NCBI RefSeq assembly: GCF_020382885.2
Contig: NC_058496.1
Span: 6,254,501 to 6,318,500 of the forward strand
DNA length: 64,000 bases
Source: Scatophagus argus
Taxonomy: Eukaryota > Chordata > Actinopteri > Scatophagidae
Reading direction: 5' to 3'
The position numbers were made by a program, and so were the translations under genes. Shown piece by piece: positions 26,368 to 45,100 of this stretch (position 1 is the stretch's first letter; every line of letters begins with the position of its first letter). The notes beneath the pieces were generated by a model. The model did not search any database and had not been told where the DNA came from. It worked only from the letters and a program-made list of their open reading frames with translations.

Positions 26368-28252
26368 ATGAGCTCTCAGAAAGGTAATATATCTCGGTCG
26401 CGAGGCCAGAGGCATCAAAACACCGTTGCCTTCAAAAACGACAAGTACGGAGCGACTGCTCAAGTGAAGGTGTGTGTGAAACTTTTATTAGCTTAACGTT
26501 AGCCTGCGTAGATGAAGAACTTAACTGAATTAATGTGACGTTGCATATAGCCATAGAGTTGTGTGGAGAGAAAAAAAGCAGGTTTTTAACTTTTCTGTGT
26601 CCATAGCAATTCTAAAAGGACACCATTTCTAATTCAAGCAGTTTGTCATCACCATTGTCCGTGATAATGCCCTCACAACTTGCTGTTTTGTCAAAGCCGT
26701 GTGTTCACGTTAAGGTTTACTATTTCCACCATGTCTCTCATTATGCGATCCTAACTGCAGAAGGCCAAATCGCTGACCCATGATGGGCTCTGTCAACACT
26801 GTAAGGATGTTCTTGAGTGGAAAGTGAAGTACAACAAATACAAGTCACTCACACAGCCCAGAAAATGGTGAGTTCTGTTGGGTACAGCAAACATGAATTT
26901 CATCTCAGCAAGTGATCAATGAGTAATCGACAAAGCAGGAGAATCAGCATGCGTTACAATCACACTTTTCAGATAGTTTGGCAGCCTGTTTGTAATTCAG
27001 CCAGGACACCTGCAAGTTACAATTTTGCAACAGCTAAGATTTGCTTTATTTCCCCCATTTATATCATTATAAAATTATTATGGGCTATAAGATTTAAGGT
27101 ATTGCTTTATGCTCCCAGAATTTCTCAGTGAGGCAGACTCTGATTAAAAGGAGCAAGAGTACAGAGTCATTCAGGCTTTGCAGGTGTATTACACTGTATG
27201 TGCAGTAAAGTGAAATTTTTTGCATGTGTTATTTCTGTTTTAATTAATGCGGGGACAAAAGCAGCTGATGACATTCGTGCATACATTCTTTTTCTTTCAG
27301 TGTCAAGTGCTCTCAAAAGGCTGTGAAGGATGCGTATCACATCATTTGCAAGCCCTGTTCTCTTCAGCTACAGATCTGCTGCAAGTGTGGGAAGAAAGAG
27401 GACATCGTTATCCCGTGAGTGTGTGATTTGTGTTGATTCATACATGCATAATACTTCAATCATTAACCTTTCTCTTTAATACTGAGAAAATCTGCTTTTA
27501 ATGCAGCCAATTTTACGGGGTTTTTTTTGCCCACATTGTCATTAGTGACTCGTTAAGAATCCATTCATATGAAGTCTTCCCTCTCATTGTGAAGGAAATG
27601 ATTGCAAGAACTGTGATACATGTGCTTTTTATCTGGAGGCAGGATCAAATCTTTTCATGGGGTTTACAAGATTTATATTTTTCATCATAGTCAGGCATTG
27701 ACGGTTAAGTATGCAAGTCTGCTGCAACTCTGCCCTCTTGTGGACAACAAGATACATTACAACTCATTTCATAGAAATCACTTAAATTACTGACAGCACT
27801 TTAGCTTCTGTCTTTTACATTTCATGTATTTCTTTAGTTACATTATGACATAAAAAACGAGGCCTGAGGGGTAGCTGAATGGCGCCATTGAAAATCTTGC
27901 AGCGCCACATCAAAACAACAGTGATGGGTGCTCAGAGGCAACTTGCCGGCTATGCGTTTTGTTATTTTGCTTCCCCTTGATGGCGCCACCTCATTTTGTT
28001 TTACGCTTACTTTACAGAGTAAACTCACAAGTGGATCAGAAACAGAAAGAAGAAGACGGTGGACAAAGAAATAAAGGACATGGGCTGGGGGAGAGGAAGA
28101 ACGTGGATGACTTGGACAGTGATGATGATGATGATGACTTAAGTGACGTTGGAGACGATGATGATGAAGGAGAGGATTTTGATGATGACCCAGAACCAAA
28201 GAACAAGTCTGATGTGCTCCCAGATGTCTCTCGAGTCAACGTTAAGGACTAA
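26368..28252 (+). CDS. c9orf85: C9orf85 homologue (DUF2039 family), small Cys-rich protein
   Basis: Four exons: 26368-26469, 26761-26867, 27301-27414 and 28018-28252. All junctions are GT-AG and in frame, for 185 aa. The start MSSQKGN...RHQNT and the body (LEWKVKYNKYKSLTQP, CVKCSQKAVKDAYHIICKPC, CCKCGKKEDIVIP) match human C9orf85. Paired CxxC motifs (CQHC, CVKC, CKPC, CCKC) across residues 45-100 suggest a zinc-binding module; this is inference, since the family has no established function. The last exon is fast-evolving and highly acidic, with runs of Asp (DSDDDDDDLSD, DDDDEGEDFDDD). It gives way to a stop at 28250-28252. The gene is transcribed away from abhd17b and shares its promoter region. 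Confidence 0.93.
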
Positions 28253-28373
28253 AGACAATGAATGGACTCTTTTTACAAATTGACTTTTTTTTTTTTTAAA
28301 CATGTGCAAAACAAGTAAGATGAATAAGTGCTTTGAAATATACTGTGCATACGTGTGTGTCTGTGTGTGATGT

Positions 28374-28379
28374 ATTAAA
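28374..28379 (+). terminator. Likely c9orf85 polyadenylation signal
   Basis: ATTAAA variant signal about 120 bp after the stop codon, preceded by a GT-rich stretch. A nearby alternative cannot be excluded. Confidence 0.4.
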
Positions 28380-28399
28380 AAGATTTTACATGGTGTATC

Positions 28400-30160
28400 T
28401 TTATTTTAAATTCATAATCCCGGCTATCATTTCCTTTTATGATAATTGAGCTAAGAGAGGCCTGCCAGCTACACTAAAAGCAAAAGTGGAGTCTTTGCCA
28501 GGATATCAGGCAGCAATTCTAAAATATTGACCCTGTCAAGTGCATTTATACTCAATTGCCAGTTTATTAGGTGCACCTAAATAAAACGAATGCAGTCTGC
28601 ACAGATCAGCCCTGCAATAAATCCAGCCTTCAGGAAGGTTATAATGTTCAGTTTTTGCTGAAACTGTTCATTGAACTGTAATGTCATTTTGGAGGCTTTG
28701 GAGCTTGTGATGATGTTGAATTGTATTGTGTGATGATGAGAAATATTTTTGGACTGCATTTATATGAGTGATTACAGAAAGGCTAAATATTGGAAACATA
28801 TTAATATAACAAAAAATGTATTCTGTGGTTAGTCATTTAAGTGCGTTGAGATAGTAAATATACCAGATTATTTTTCCTGCAGAAAATGACTGTACATTAA
28901 GTTCTCCTTTGCAGCTTGTCACGCGTCCCATCCCAGAATAACCGAGAGTTACATCGAAAAGAGTGCTTCCCTCTGAAGTGAACACATGTTTTCATTCATC
29001 ATGTGGGCTTGTGAAATTTATATGAATGTGGCAATATTTCAGGCTTCACTTCCTCATTAGAACATCAGATGTCATGTCATGTAGATGGATTAATCCATGA
29101 GGATTCCCATGTATTTAGCGTGTGATGTATTTCTCACATGGCTTTGTTCTGCTTACACACTCATGACTGGGAGTTCAGCATTTTCTCCTGATGTTAACTC
29201 GGAGTCTGTCACATCTAATTGGTTTCCTGAACGATCCGGGCAACTTGTGTTGAAGAAAAATCATTCAAGTCCTGTTCAGAGGTTTGCTGTTGTGATATGA
29301 GTTTATTGAAACAGGGCACAGCTTGTAGACACAGACCTGATTTGGTGAATTGACCCACAATGACTTAAATGTAAGCACTTTTATACAGTAAATTAAAGCA
29401 GTGATCAGAAGATAACATTAGGCAGTGACAGGAAGCAATATAACTACAATTAAAGCTGCAAGCAGCGTTGAACGGACCTCCTCACCTCCCACACATGGAC
29501 AATGATGGGGTAAAAACCTGATAATAATGAGGTAGTACAGGTGGATGTTTTCAGAATATTACTGGCAACTATGCATTAGCGTAATACCTTCAAAAACCGT
29601 GACAATTCTGGGAAGCCAAAATTGGGAATTACCATAATTTAATACTGAAAATTCACCACACTTGTAGTAGTTTCTGTGTAATAACCACGAGTCAGCCTGC
29701 CAAAACGATGACCTGTTTCCACTTCATTTCAACAAACATAAGAGACACAGTGATTATCTGGAAACAGCTGTGCCAGTTTCTGTCTACAGTTTCTCCAATA
29801 CATACAATTGTCTTTGTAGGAAGCGCAAACAAACCCGTAATTTCAAATCAAAATGTTAAAATAAAGTTCTGTGAACATAAATGTCTTGAAACTCAAAGAA
29901 TTTATGATGTAACGTAAAATGTTTTGTGTGCAGTAGTTTCTACGGCGCAGTAGTGCTATGAGGCACAACACTGTACTGTACTCTCTATTTTGTTTCTTTT
30001 AAATTATAAAGTAATAAACTATATGAGTCTACATGGGGTATATCACAAGAAACCTTTATTACTGTCACACTTTGGATGTTCTGTTTGGTGTGGGGACAAG
30101 ATCAGCAACACCACAAAATGATTATTGTTACACATATTAGTTTCTCATTTGACTGCAGGG
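28400..30160. other. Intergenic, repeat-derived in part
   Basis: Between c9orf85 and the nested transposon relic. At 28550-28590 a CAGTTTATTAGGTGCACC motif and at 29449-29500 an AAAGCTGCAAGCAGCGTTGA motif are both familiar dispersed teleost repeat starts. No coding sequence was recognised. Confidence 0.45.
29449..29500. repeat. Start of a dispersed teleost repeat
   Basis: The motif AAAGCTGCAAGCAGCGTTGA followed by ACGGACC recurs in many teleost genomes. The family is not named here and the right boundary is not defined. Confidence 0.4.
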
Positions 30161-30164
30161 TAAG

Positions 30165-30690
30165 GACAGACTTCCGCTTAATGCCTCAGCATACCAAGAC
30201 ATCTTGGACAAGATTAAAGATTAAAGATTAAAGTGACATATTTTGTCATTGGAGGGAACTCACTCCAACGAAATTTGTTCTCTGCATTTAACCCACCCAA
30301 GTGACGTGCACACACACACACAGCAAACCCGGGGCAGTGGGCGACCGCGTGCAGCGCCCGGGGAGCAGTGGGGGTTAGGTACCTTGCTCAAGGGTACCTC
30401 AGCCATGGACACCGGGACGGGGAATCGAACCAGCGATCCACCGGTTACGGGTCCGACACCCTAACCGCTGATCCACGAATGCTGTGCTTCCAACTTTGTG
30501 GCAACAGTTTGTTGAAGGCCCTTTCCTATTCCAGCATGACTGAGCCCCAGTAAACAAAGCAAGCTCCATAAAGACATGGTTGGATGAGTTTGATGTGGAA
30601 GAACTTGACTGGCCCACACAGAGTCCTGACCTCAACCCCATCCAACATCTTTGGGATGAACTGGAACGGAGACTGTGAGCCAGACCTTTT
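30165..30690 (+). pseudogene. Decayed Tc1-like transposase fragment
   Basis: Two coding remnants of one Tc1/mariner-type transposase flank a SINE. The left remnant (about 30172-30208) reads LNASAYQDILD. The right (30478-30678) reads LPTLWQQFVEGPFLFQHD, then an in-frame TGA at 30541-30543, then KTWLDEFDVEELDWPTQSP and DLNPIQHLWDELERRL before its natural stop. The WPxQSPDLNPIxHLW block is the hallmark of the C-terminal catalytic region of this superfamily. The internal stop, the lost N-terminal DNA-binding part and the inserted SINE show that it is dead. Confidence 0.85.
30209..30477 (-). mobile_element. tRNA-derived SINE inserted in the Tc1 relic
   Basis: On the minus strand the element begins near 30477 with a tRNA-like head: an A-box-like GGATCAGCGGTTAGGG and a B box GGTTCGATTCC. 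A body and a conserved ATTTAACCCACCCAAGTG stretch (as read on the plus strand, near 30288-30305) follow. It ends in a short tandem ATCTTTA-type tail (GATTAAA units at 30210-30230). The transposase reading frame resumes directly on its right flank, which fixes the insertion point. Confidence 0.8.
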
Positions 30691-31324
30691 GGTGTCTGTT
30701 GAGTGAATGTAAAAAGAGCAATGAAGAAGAAATGGGTGGTTTGTCCAAAATGAATTTGATAGCTTTAAGGAGGGAATGTTTGGAAAGGTAAGTGTAGACA
30801 AATTTCACCTGTGTAGGTATTGATGTATTATAGCTAATATATTACATGTATTACCACCATCACCTGTCCCCTTGTTTTGATACACATCTGTTAGACCCTA
30901 AAGATTGACCTGGACCAACCCTGCTCATTTAGATTTAGATTATTTCTGTACTGGAATTTACTAAATTTATTTATCATGTATTGTTGTAATTCTCCCTTTG
31001 TAAATTCTCGGCCTTGTTGTTGTGATAAAGCAGTAGAAGGATTTCCATTCTGAACTGAGATGAACCATCTCTCTCAACATGGCACCATATTGAAAAACAT
31101 GAACAAAGTGCACTGCCAAACTGAAGAAGTTACCCAACAGGAGTGTTAATATGTGCTGACTGGCAGATTGCCTCACAGGCCCAATTTACATTAGTGTTAC
31201 TTAAAATTCAAGGCAACTCTCAGGACAAAATGTTCTTATTATTTTGCGTAACCTCTTGTAGGGTCTGTTGCAGTCACTCTTCACAGACAGATGGTGCGCA
31301 GTGTCCTCTTTCAAGGTATCCATA

Positions 31325-31525
31325 TTAGGGCTGTCAAAGCGTCAACGCGTTAAACGGTAATTAATTAACGCAGCTTTCTTTTAGTGAGCAACAGTTAGAT
31401 AGCTAGTGAGCAACGGACTTATAGCAGTCATAGCAACGGAATAATTATTATTAAAAAAAATATATATAAATAACTGCGCAATAAAATTAATTAACATATG
31501 TTGCGTTAACGCGTAACGTCTGATG
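31325..31525. repeat. Palindrome-rich repeat, possible MITE
   Basis: Begins with an AGGGCTGTCAAAGCG motif typical of a dispersed teleost element. Contains inverted ACGCGTTAA / TTAACGCGT copies near both ends, a TTAATTAA palindrome on each side and a direct repeat TAGTGAGCAAC at 31382 and 31404. It lies about 310 bp upstream of the gda start codon. Confidence 0.45.
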
Positions 31526-31769
31526 TTATCTGATGATGAACCGAAAGGGTATAGTTCAAAGACACTTTCAGTGGGAGTTAACTTTAAACAAAACCGGAAA
31601 CGTCTTCTACAGCTTCCTCATCCAGTTTTGCGGACTCTGTAACTGTACTTATACCAGCTTGACAACTCCCTTCTCCCGATCTTCTCATTGGCTGCAGAGT
31701 TGCGGTCAGGTGGAGACGTGAGTCCTGGTGCGTATTTGGTGATCAAGGGACTCTGAAAACTCGAGTGCG

Positions 31770-31796
31770 CTGCTGCTGCTGCTGCTGCTGCTGCTG
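31770..31796 (+). repeat. (CTG)9 trinucleotide tract in the gda 5' leader
   Basis: Nine uninterrupted CTG units end 41 bp before the gda ATG. The frame of the gda start is open through the tract back to a TGA at 31754-31756, but has no upstream ATG. Confidence 0.9.
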
Positions 31797-31837
31797 CGTG
31801 TACCTCACTGCTCGACGCCGACCGATCCGTGGAAGGG

Positions 31838-38221
<6,384 letters not shown>

Positions 38222-40207
38222 ACTCTTCATCTCTTCCAGACCATCTGAGAGATGCAATACGTGCAGCACATGAATGATCGGCTGGAAACACCCCTTTTGC
38301 TGCACCGTTTTGCTTTGAAGCTAAGACAAATATGTTGAAAATGAATTATCATCGTGAAATTCAGTGGACAGAACAGGCGATGATTGTCATGCGTGACTTC
38401 TGTCAGCTGAATCAGTCTTCTTTTTTTAACTCTCTCATGAAGATTACTGGGCTTCAAAACAGGAAATAAGGAGCATGTTATGTTTTTGTGTGTGTGTGTT
38501 TGCATATTCATGCACCAGCGCTTGCTAATTGACAAGTTATTTTTTAATGCTCTCTTTGCTTGGATGCACATTGTTGTAGTTTTCGTCTGTTTGTTTGTTT
38601 TATTAAGTCGTATGGGTGATGGTAGCCTCTGGAGTTTGCCAGTCACAACCAGTAGGGGATTTAAGGGCTTATGGGTGATGACACCTTCCTTGTTAACTTG
38701 CTAACTGTGTTGTGTATTGATAAGTCAGTGGTGCTGTCTGTGGTGCTAAAGTATCAGATGGATTTCTAATTGTGCCTTTATAATATCCTCTAAACCAGTG
38801 ATTTCCCCACCAGGGGAATCACTTGCCAAGAGCTGCCTGGAAAGACTTTAAAAAAACAAAACAGAATTTATGCTTTGATTTTAAAAAAGCAGAACTACAT
38901 ATTGAGTCAGCTATAACAGTTGATTTAGTTGTTCTTGCAACTAAAGGTTATCAAGCAAGCAGAGGACATGAATCTAAAAGACATGGTTAAATGGTATGAC
39001 AGGAATGACAGCAAGTTTGACCAGACTGGCCTGAACAGTTAATCTGATTAAATGTAGAATAACATCCAGTTTAAAGTTAATTCAAATGCACCGATCTGGA
39101 GCGTAACTGATGATGTTGATGAACGGGTACTCAAGCTGATCAGACAGGAGGGTCGGGAAGGTTGGGAACCATATGTACTATAAATACTCAATTCTATACT
39201 ATATTGTAGCCTTTCTAGTCCATATAGTTTTGGCATCTTCACAATCAAAGTGATAATTGTATACACAAAGCTCCCAGTAGAAGTTCTGTAGTATTCCTAT
39301 TATATTTTTGTGATCATTCTGTGGCGTCTGTGCTGCTGAAAATACACCTCCAGTCGAACTCACCTTTGTACAAAATACTGTAGCGGAGACGTGACTGCAG
39401 TTTTTACTTTAGATGTTCGGGTTATGGTTGCATGCTTCCATCAGGCGTCCCGAAAGTCTCCTCCATTGGAATGTGTTCATATCACGTTGCGCTACCTCAA
39501 GAAATTTAAAGCAGACAATCATCCATAAAGTTAAGTGACATATTAACATAGCACACTGTGCTGAAGGCATAAAGACGTTTGATGCTCAGTGTAGCCGCAG
39601 TTTCTGGTCTGAGAACAGCTTGACGATCTCATTTTCAGTGCTTGTGTAACTATAAAATGCGTGACTTGAGTTATAATCAGTTATAGTCAGTTCAGTTTTT
39701 ACACTGCACACTCCACTGAGGTGTTTAAAATGATACTAGTACATGATTATAGTATTTTATAGTATTCACTTGAGTTGATTTGACTCATTCCGTTTTTATT
39801 TTGTTTCAGAAGGTCAAATTGCAGTCCTCACTGTGGTGAAACTGGAGACTCATGACACAAACTCAAACAGAGTGGAAAGTTAAATTGTACTTAACCTGAT
39901 GTCTTATTATCCAAATCAGTTATTCATCAATTTAAACTGTTTTGCTATTCAGACAGTTGCTTTTTAATATTCACTCAAATTAAATAACATTACAAACTGC
40001 CTTACAAGATTTTGGGAAATTAAGGGAAATCAAATGGACTCTTTGCAGAAAATGTTTGTCTTTATAATGTATGTAAAAGACAAGTTTACTTTTTTAACTG
40101 AAATATAGCCAATTTCTATGACAATATATCCCTCTATGATACCAGACTGTTTATGCTTAAGGCTGCCGAACTCACCGATCTGTCCCATCATGGATGCTTG
40201 AAATAAA
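38222..40207 (+). other. gda: gda 3' UTR, probable
   Basis: About 2 kb after the stop codon without coding potential, ending at an AATAAA signal (40202-40207) followed by a GT-rich TTTGATTTGTTTGTG stretch. An upstream end is possible. Confidence 0.45.
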
Positions 40208-42038
40208 GAACATCACCACGCCTGTTTTGATTTGTTTGTGCCGTTTATCTCTCGTGTGGAGTCGTTTAACGTGTAGCTACTGATCAAAATATAAGTATTT
40301 GCAAAAGGCCCATTGACCCTTCCACCAACACACCACACACCTACAGCTTCTTTAATAGGCAGTCTTCACCATCTGGGCCAGACAGCTCTGAGACAGGGTG
40401 AGACAGGGAGAGACAGCTATTGCCATGTCCTCCTGACAGGGAGGCCTCTGCTCCACTTCAAACAGACCATTACAGCATGTGATGTGAGGAAACTTTCTTT
40501 GGAATTGCCCTATAAAAAGTCCTACAGCATACCATCTTCAACCAACCTCAGTGGGTAGAAGTAAAAATAAAGCCACCCAGGATAAAGACTGACTGTAGCT
40601 TCGGCAAAGGTAGTTTGCCAGCCGGACTTAGAGCACAGGAAAACTATCCTCTCAAACCTGCAGCAAAACTAGGAAATAAGACAGCATCTATCTAATTTGT
40701 TCATATTTATTTCCAGTCCACATGCTTTCATATTTCTCTTCTTTTTCAAATGATAGAAAAACTATTTAACAAGGACTAATGGCTTGTGTGTGGGCGTGGT
40801 GTTTTTACACTCTGTGTAGCCGTAAATACTGCAGAAACTGAATTTGAGATTTGGATTTATTTCTTCTAATTAAAATTTGGCCTATAGGGAAATGGCTAAG
40901 TCACTTTGTATTCTTGAACTCAAAAATTTTAAATTTCCATTTCCCGTGTGATAGTTTACATGTATTTGTGGTTAAAAGAAGAGACTTTATGTTGATTGTA
41001 CGTTGACACAGTGATCTCAAGTAGTGGTCTCATCCATTTTTCTGAAAATGGGAGAGAAACCTATAAAATCCACTAAGACTTTACTCTTTGATCCTCGTGG
41101 AGTAGCTATAAAAATAGCCTATGAACTTCCCCTGGTAACCAAGTCTGTTGTCTTTTGTTTTCATTTTGCATAAAACCAAAGTATGGCTTCATACCGTTGA
41201 AGGTAAGTGAGAAAATATGTATAATCATTATATAAAAAACAATGAACATTCAAAGTCGCTGTGGATCATTAAGCAAACTGTTAGTATAAACCGTGTTTGA
41301 ACTTCATATCAGCCTTTAAGGAAGCACATTTTTCCCCAGATAGATTTATTTAAGGAACACTTTACCCCCTCAGGCTGTTTACGGAGTAAGCAATCAAACT
41401 GCCAATAGGCATTTGTAAATTCTGGTATTGCTTGAATTGGGTTTGAGATCACGTTTGGGGTTCGAGGTTGCCCTTCCCTTGGTTACAGTCAACAGCCAGC
41501 ACAGCCTGAGAGGAAGTCGTGCCTGAGAGACCAAACCCAGGGCGGTAATGTCCACTAGACAACCAGGAAGTGCTGCTTCAACGTAGAGCAAAGGTTGTTA
41601 CAGATTTCTTTTTCACACCGCTGTTTTATTTCTTATTGAGCATTAAAACATTTAATTGATTTGGCAGGTAGGTCACAGCATATTCCTTCTTTATCAGATA
41701 TTACACACGATGCACGTTAATTTATGTTTCGCTCTTTTGGCCTGTCTCTCTGTCGAACTGACTCGATATGGGCCAAGTTGTAGTTGTGAATAGTAAATAT
41801 AAAAGTTAGGTAGCATGGTCTGCTGCCTCAAAAACTGAAACAATGAAAGGAGGGGAAAACTGGTCTTTATGAACTCCTTGGGACTTTGATAATTTACTTT
41901 TATGATATATTTGAAGAAGATGGTGATCACAGCATGTCAATTCCATTATATGTATAATAGTCTGTGCCAGTGAGTCTTTTATTTTTGGCTTGTCTCCCTT
42001 TGAAAGAAAAATTAAAAGCCATACTTTCTTTTTTTCTC

Positions 42039-42095
<57 letters not shown>

Positions 42096-42119
42096 CCTTC
42101 TCCTTCCTGTCAATCATCA
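40208..42119. other. Intergenic plus presumed 5' region of the LRR gene
   Basis: No coding sequence was recognised. An acceptor-like TCATCAG at 42119 implies that the LRR gene has at least one upstream non-coding exon somewhere here, perhaps in the more GC-rich stretch near 41450-41590, but no donor could be chosen with confidence. Confidence 0.4.
42043..42092. repeat. (CT)25 microsatellite
   Basis: About 25 uninterrupted CT units, ending 27 bp before the presumed acceptor at 42119. It could form part of an extended polypyrimidine tract. Confidence 0.95.
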
Positions 42120-42184
42120 GATTTTTGGTACCCAGCAGCAGGGAGAAGCCTCGTCATCACACAGAGCCAGCTGCCCGCCTAGCG

Positions 42185-45100
42185 ATGCCTCTCTTTCGGG
42201 CTTTGGGTGGCGGTGGGGCGAAGGCTCGGCCTGGCCAGAGCAGGGTGAGGAAAATGAAAATTAAGGGGAGCTGTGGGAGGACAAATGAAGACGGCGATGT
42301 CCTCTCATTGAAACGGCTGTGTCTGCTGAGCCTCGCCGACAACATGAAGGAAGTGTGGGTGAAAGACTATGCTGACAACTACCTGGATCATTATTCCTTC
42401 AGACACATAATGGGGCCTTTCAGCTTGCTGCGTGAGTTTGTGAGAGCTGATTTAACAGATAATGATCATGTGTTCTGTTCCCATCGTGCAGGTAACAACT
42501 GAACAAGTTAGAAATTGTCTGCAGATGTTTTTCTTGAACTGTTTGCTCACGTACACTCACAGGTGTGCTTGACATGTGCCTTAATCTACATATTTACACT
42601 GTAATCAATCACTTCTAATCCAGTTCTAACGTGTCCTCGTCTGTCTCTCTTTCTGTCTTTTGCTCTCCGTGTAGCGGGTGAGCTGGTTGAGGAGCTGACA
42701 TGTCTGCTGTGTGCCAGAAAGCAGCTGTCCCGGGCAGCCCTTCATCTCCTTCTGGTCCCCCAGCTGCGTGGCCTGTCTCTGAAAAGGTGTCCCGGTTTGG
42801 TCACCTCCGCCCTCTGTCCCCACATTGCTGCACGTTGTCAGGTCAGACAGGGAACGGTCTCCACGTCTCATTTATATTATATTCAGGATATTTCCCTGAT
42901 GATGGTGTGTCACACAAACTCACTGTAAACAGCAGTGGCAGATACAGTTTTAAAATCTGATTGTAAGAGTTGATTTGTTTCTTTTGATATTTTGTGTGCA
43001 GCCAATTACTCCTCAGTGTCTTTATATTTCCTACTTTTCATCTCAGGGTCTGTGGAGTCTGGACCTGTCTGGAGCGCAGCAGCTGCCTTCAAAGGTCCTG
43101 TCTGAGACCCTCTGCAGTCTACCTGAACTGCGCTCGCTGTCTCTGGCTGGCACACCTTGTGACAGAAGTGTAATCAAGACAATTGTCCATCGTTGTCGTT
43201 TGCTGCGCCATCTGGATGTATCCCGCTGTCATTTCCTTTCCCCTGCTGCATTACTTCTTCTTGGAGGTGGGGCTTCCCTTTCGTCCTCTGGCTGTCCTTC
43301 TGGGTCATCTTCCCCTTCTCCTTCTTGCTCTGCACCTCTGTCTGTGTCCCCCCTCTGCAGTCTGCTCGCTCTGGATATTGGATTTGGGGAACAAGAGGGA
43401 GACCCTGTGGCGGCAGCAGCTTACCTCCTCCTCTCTCTGCCCCACCTGGAGAGGGTGGCCCTGGATGGCCTTACTCAAGCCTGCCGTCTCATCCTTCACA
43501 AAGAGTTTGACCAGACAGAGGAGTTCACTGACCGAGAAGGAGTTCCCAGGCTGGCAGAGGTGTGGGGGGAGTGGAAGCGCAGGAAGGGCATGGACAGTTT
43601 TAGGAAAAAAGGAGAAGGTGCATCAGCAGATGAGGAGGATGAGAGCATATTGTTTGAGTGTCATGGTAGTGAGAGTGAGGAAGATGGGAGTAGAGATGAA
43701 GGGCCTAGTTGCTCTCAGAACCAAGCAGGGGAACAAAGGAGGAGAAAAGATTCATCTCAGTCGGGTGATGAAGGCCTGGTCTTGCACCTAAAGGACGTCA
43801 AGGCCTTATCATGTGACTCCCTGTACAGTTTAAGTTGTTTATGTCCCGACATCCACTACATATCTGTCAGCGTCGATGATTATGAAGATGCCAGAGGAAG
43901 AAGTCAGATGTCTCTGTTAGCTGCAGACCTCCAGGCGTGGTCAGGCCAGCTGCGGAGCCTCTCAGTACACCACATGGGCCCCCTGGTGGATGTCCTTCCT
44001 GCCCTGCAAGTTGCAGGCCCGTCTTTACTCTCTCTCACCCTGGAGGGGGTGAAAACCAGCCCTTACTCTCCTCTACTGGAGGTCATCAAGGCCTGTCCCA
44101 GGCTCAGAGACCTGCTCATCTCTGCTGAGCCTCCTACCACGGCACAGGTAGAGGACGCAGAGGAAGAGCAAGACGAGGAGAATCAGCGGGATGATTTGGA
44201 TCTTCCACGACTGCCTTACCTCTGCTCTCTCACACTCAAGTAAGGCTACTGTTGAGCCTTTATTTGTGAGTCTTGATCAAAAAATGGCCAACGTGGTGGA
44301 TTTACTGTTACCTGCAGATGTAGTCGTGTATTTGATGCCGCTGTGCGTGCTTTGCAAGGGAACTTTGTCTTTTAGCGAATACACAATCAGTAAAATACAG
44401 TTTAAATGCAAACAGTTTGTGTACAAACATCGACCCTACTGAACAAGCCCCACAGAAACTGTCATACATTTGACCCTGATCCCTGGCCTCGCTTGGGTGG
44501 TTGGAAAGGGAAGTAAGAATCAGAGACCATTACTGTTTATTGTTAGTACTAAAATAAAGAGAATCTAATCTGTTCATAAGAGCAAACGGAAGTGGTTGTA
44601 AATAAGGAACTACTGACCTGCAGCTGTTATTGTTTCTTTTCATGGCTGTCTTTGTGCCATTTGTCAGCAGCACTAATAATGTATGAATATATGTTTTTTT
44701 ATTTCTTAGCAACTCAAATGTAATTTTTTCCAAAGCATATTGAAAAGGGGATGAGCACTAATGTGTGTGTTTTCCTTTCACTTCCTAATCTTCTTCATCT
44801 TTGTGTCTGTAGATTCTCCTACGAGCACAGCCAAATGAAGCCTGTCATGTCCTGGATGTCCCTGAGGAGGGTGCTCAAGTGTCTCCTGGCTGGTTCTCCT
44901 TTTCTGGAGGAAGTGTCTCTGGTTTCCCTGCCATGCCCTCTGAACGGTGTTTTACAGGATGTACTGCGCGTAGCGAACCAGGACTGGTATAAAGACTTGC
45001 TACCCAAGCCGCTTGGACGGATACAACACATTGAACTTCCGCGGACAGATGTGAATACGAAGACAGTGAAAAGTATAATCGAGCGGAGCAAAAGACTCCA

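Noticed and set aside
30420-30477. tRNA-like sequence with A and B boxes on the minus strand
   Set aside because: It is the head of the SINE at 30209-30477, joined to a SINE body and tandem tail, not a free tRNA gene with a proper acceptor stem.
38227-38646. 139-codon frame opposite the gda 3' end
   Set aside because: Lies in the gda 3' UTR, low complexity, no splice context or family resemblance.
43183-43791. Second long frame inside the large LRR exon
   Set aside because: An alternative frame of a real coding exon. The LRR frame alone joins to the neighbouring exons and shows repeats.
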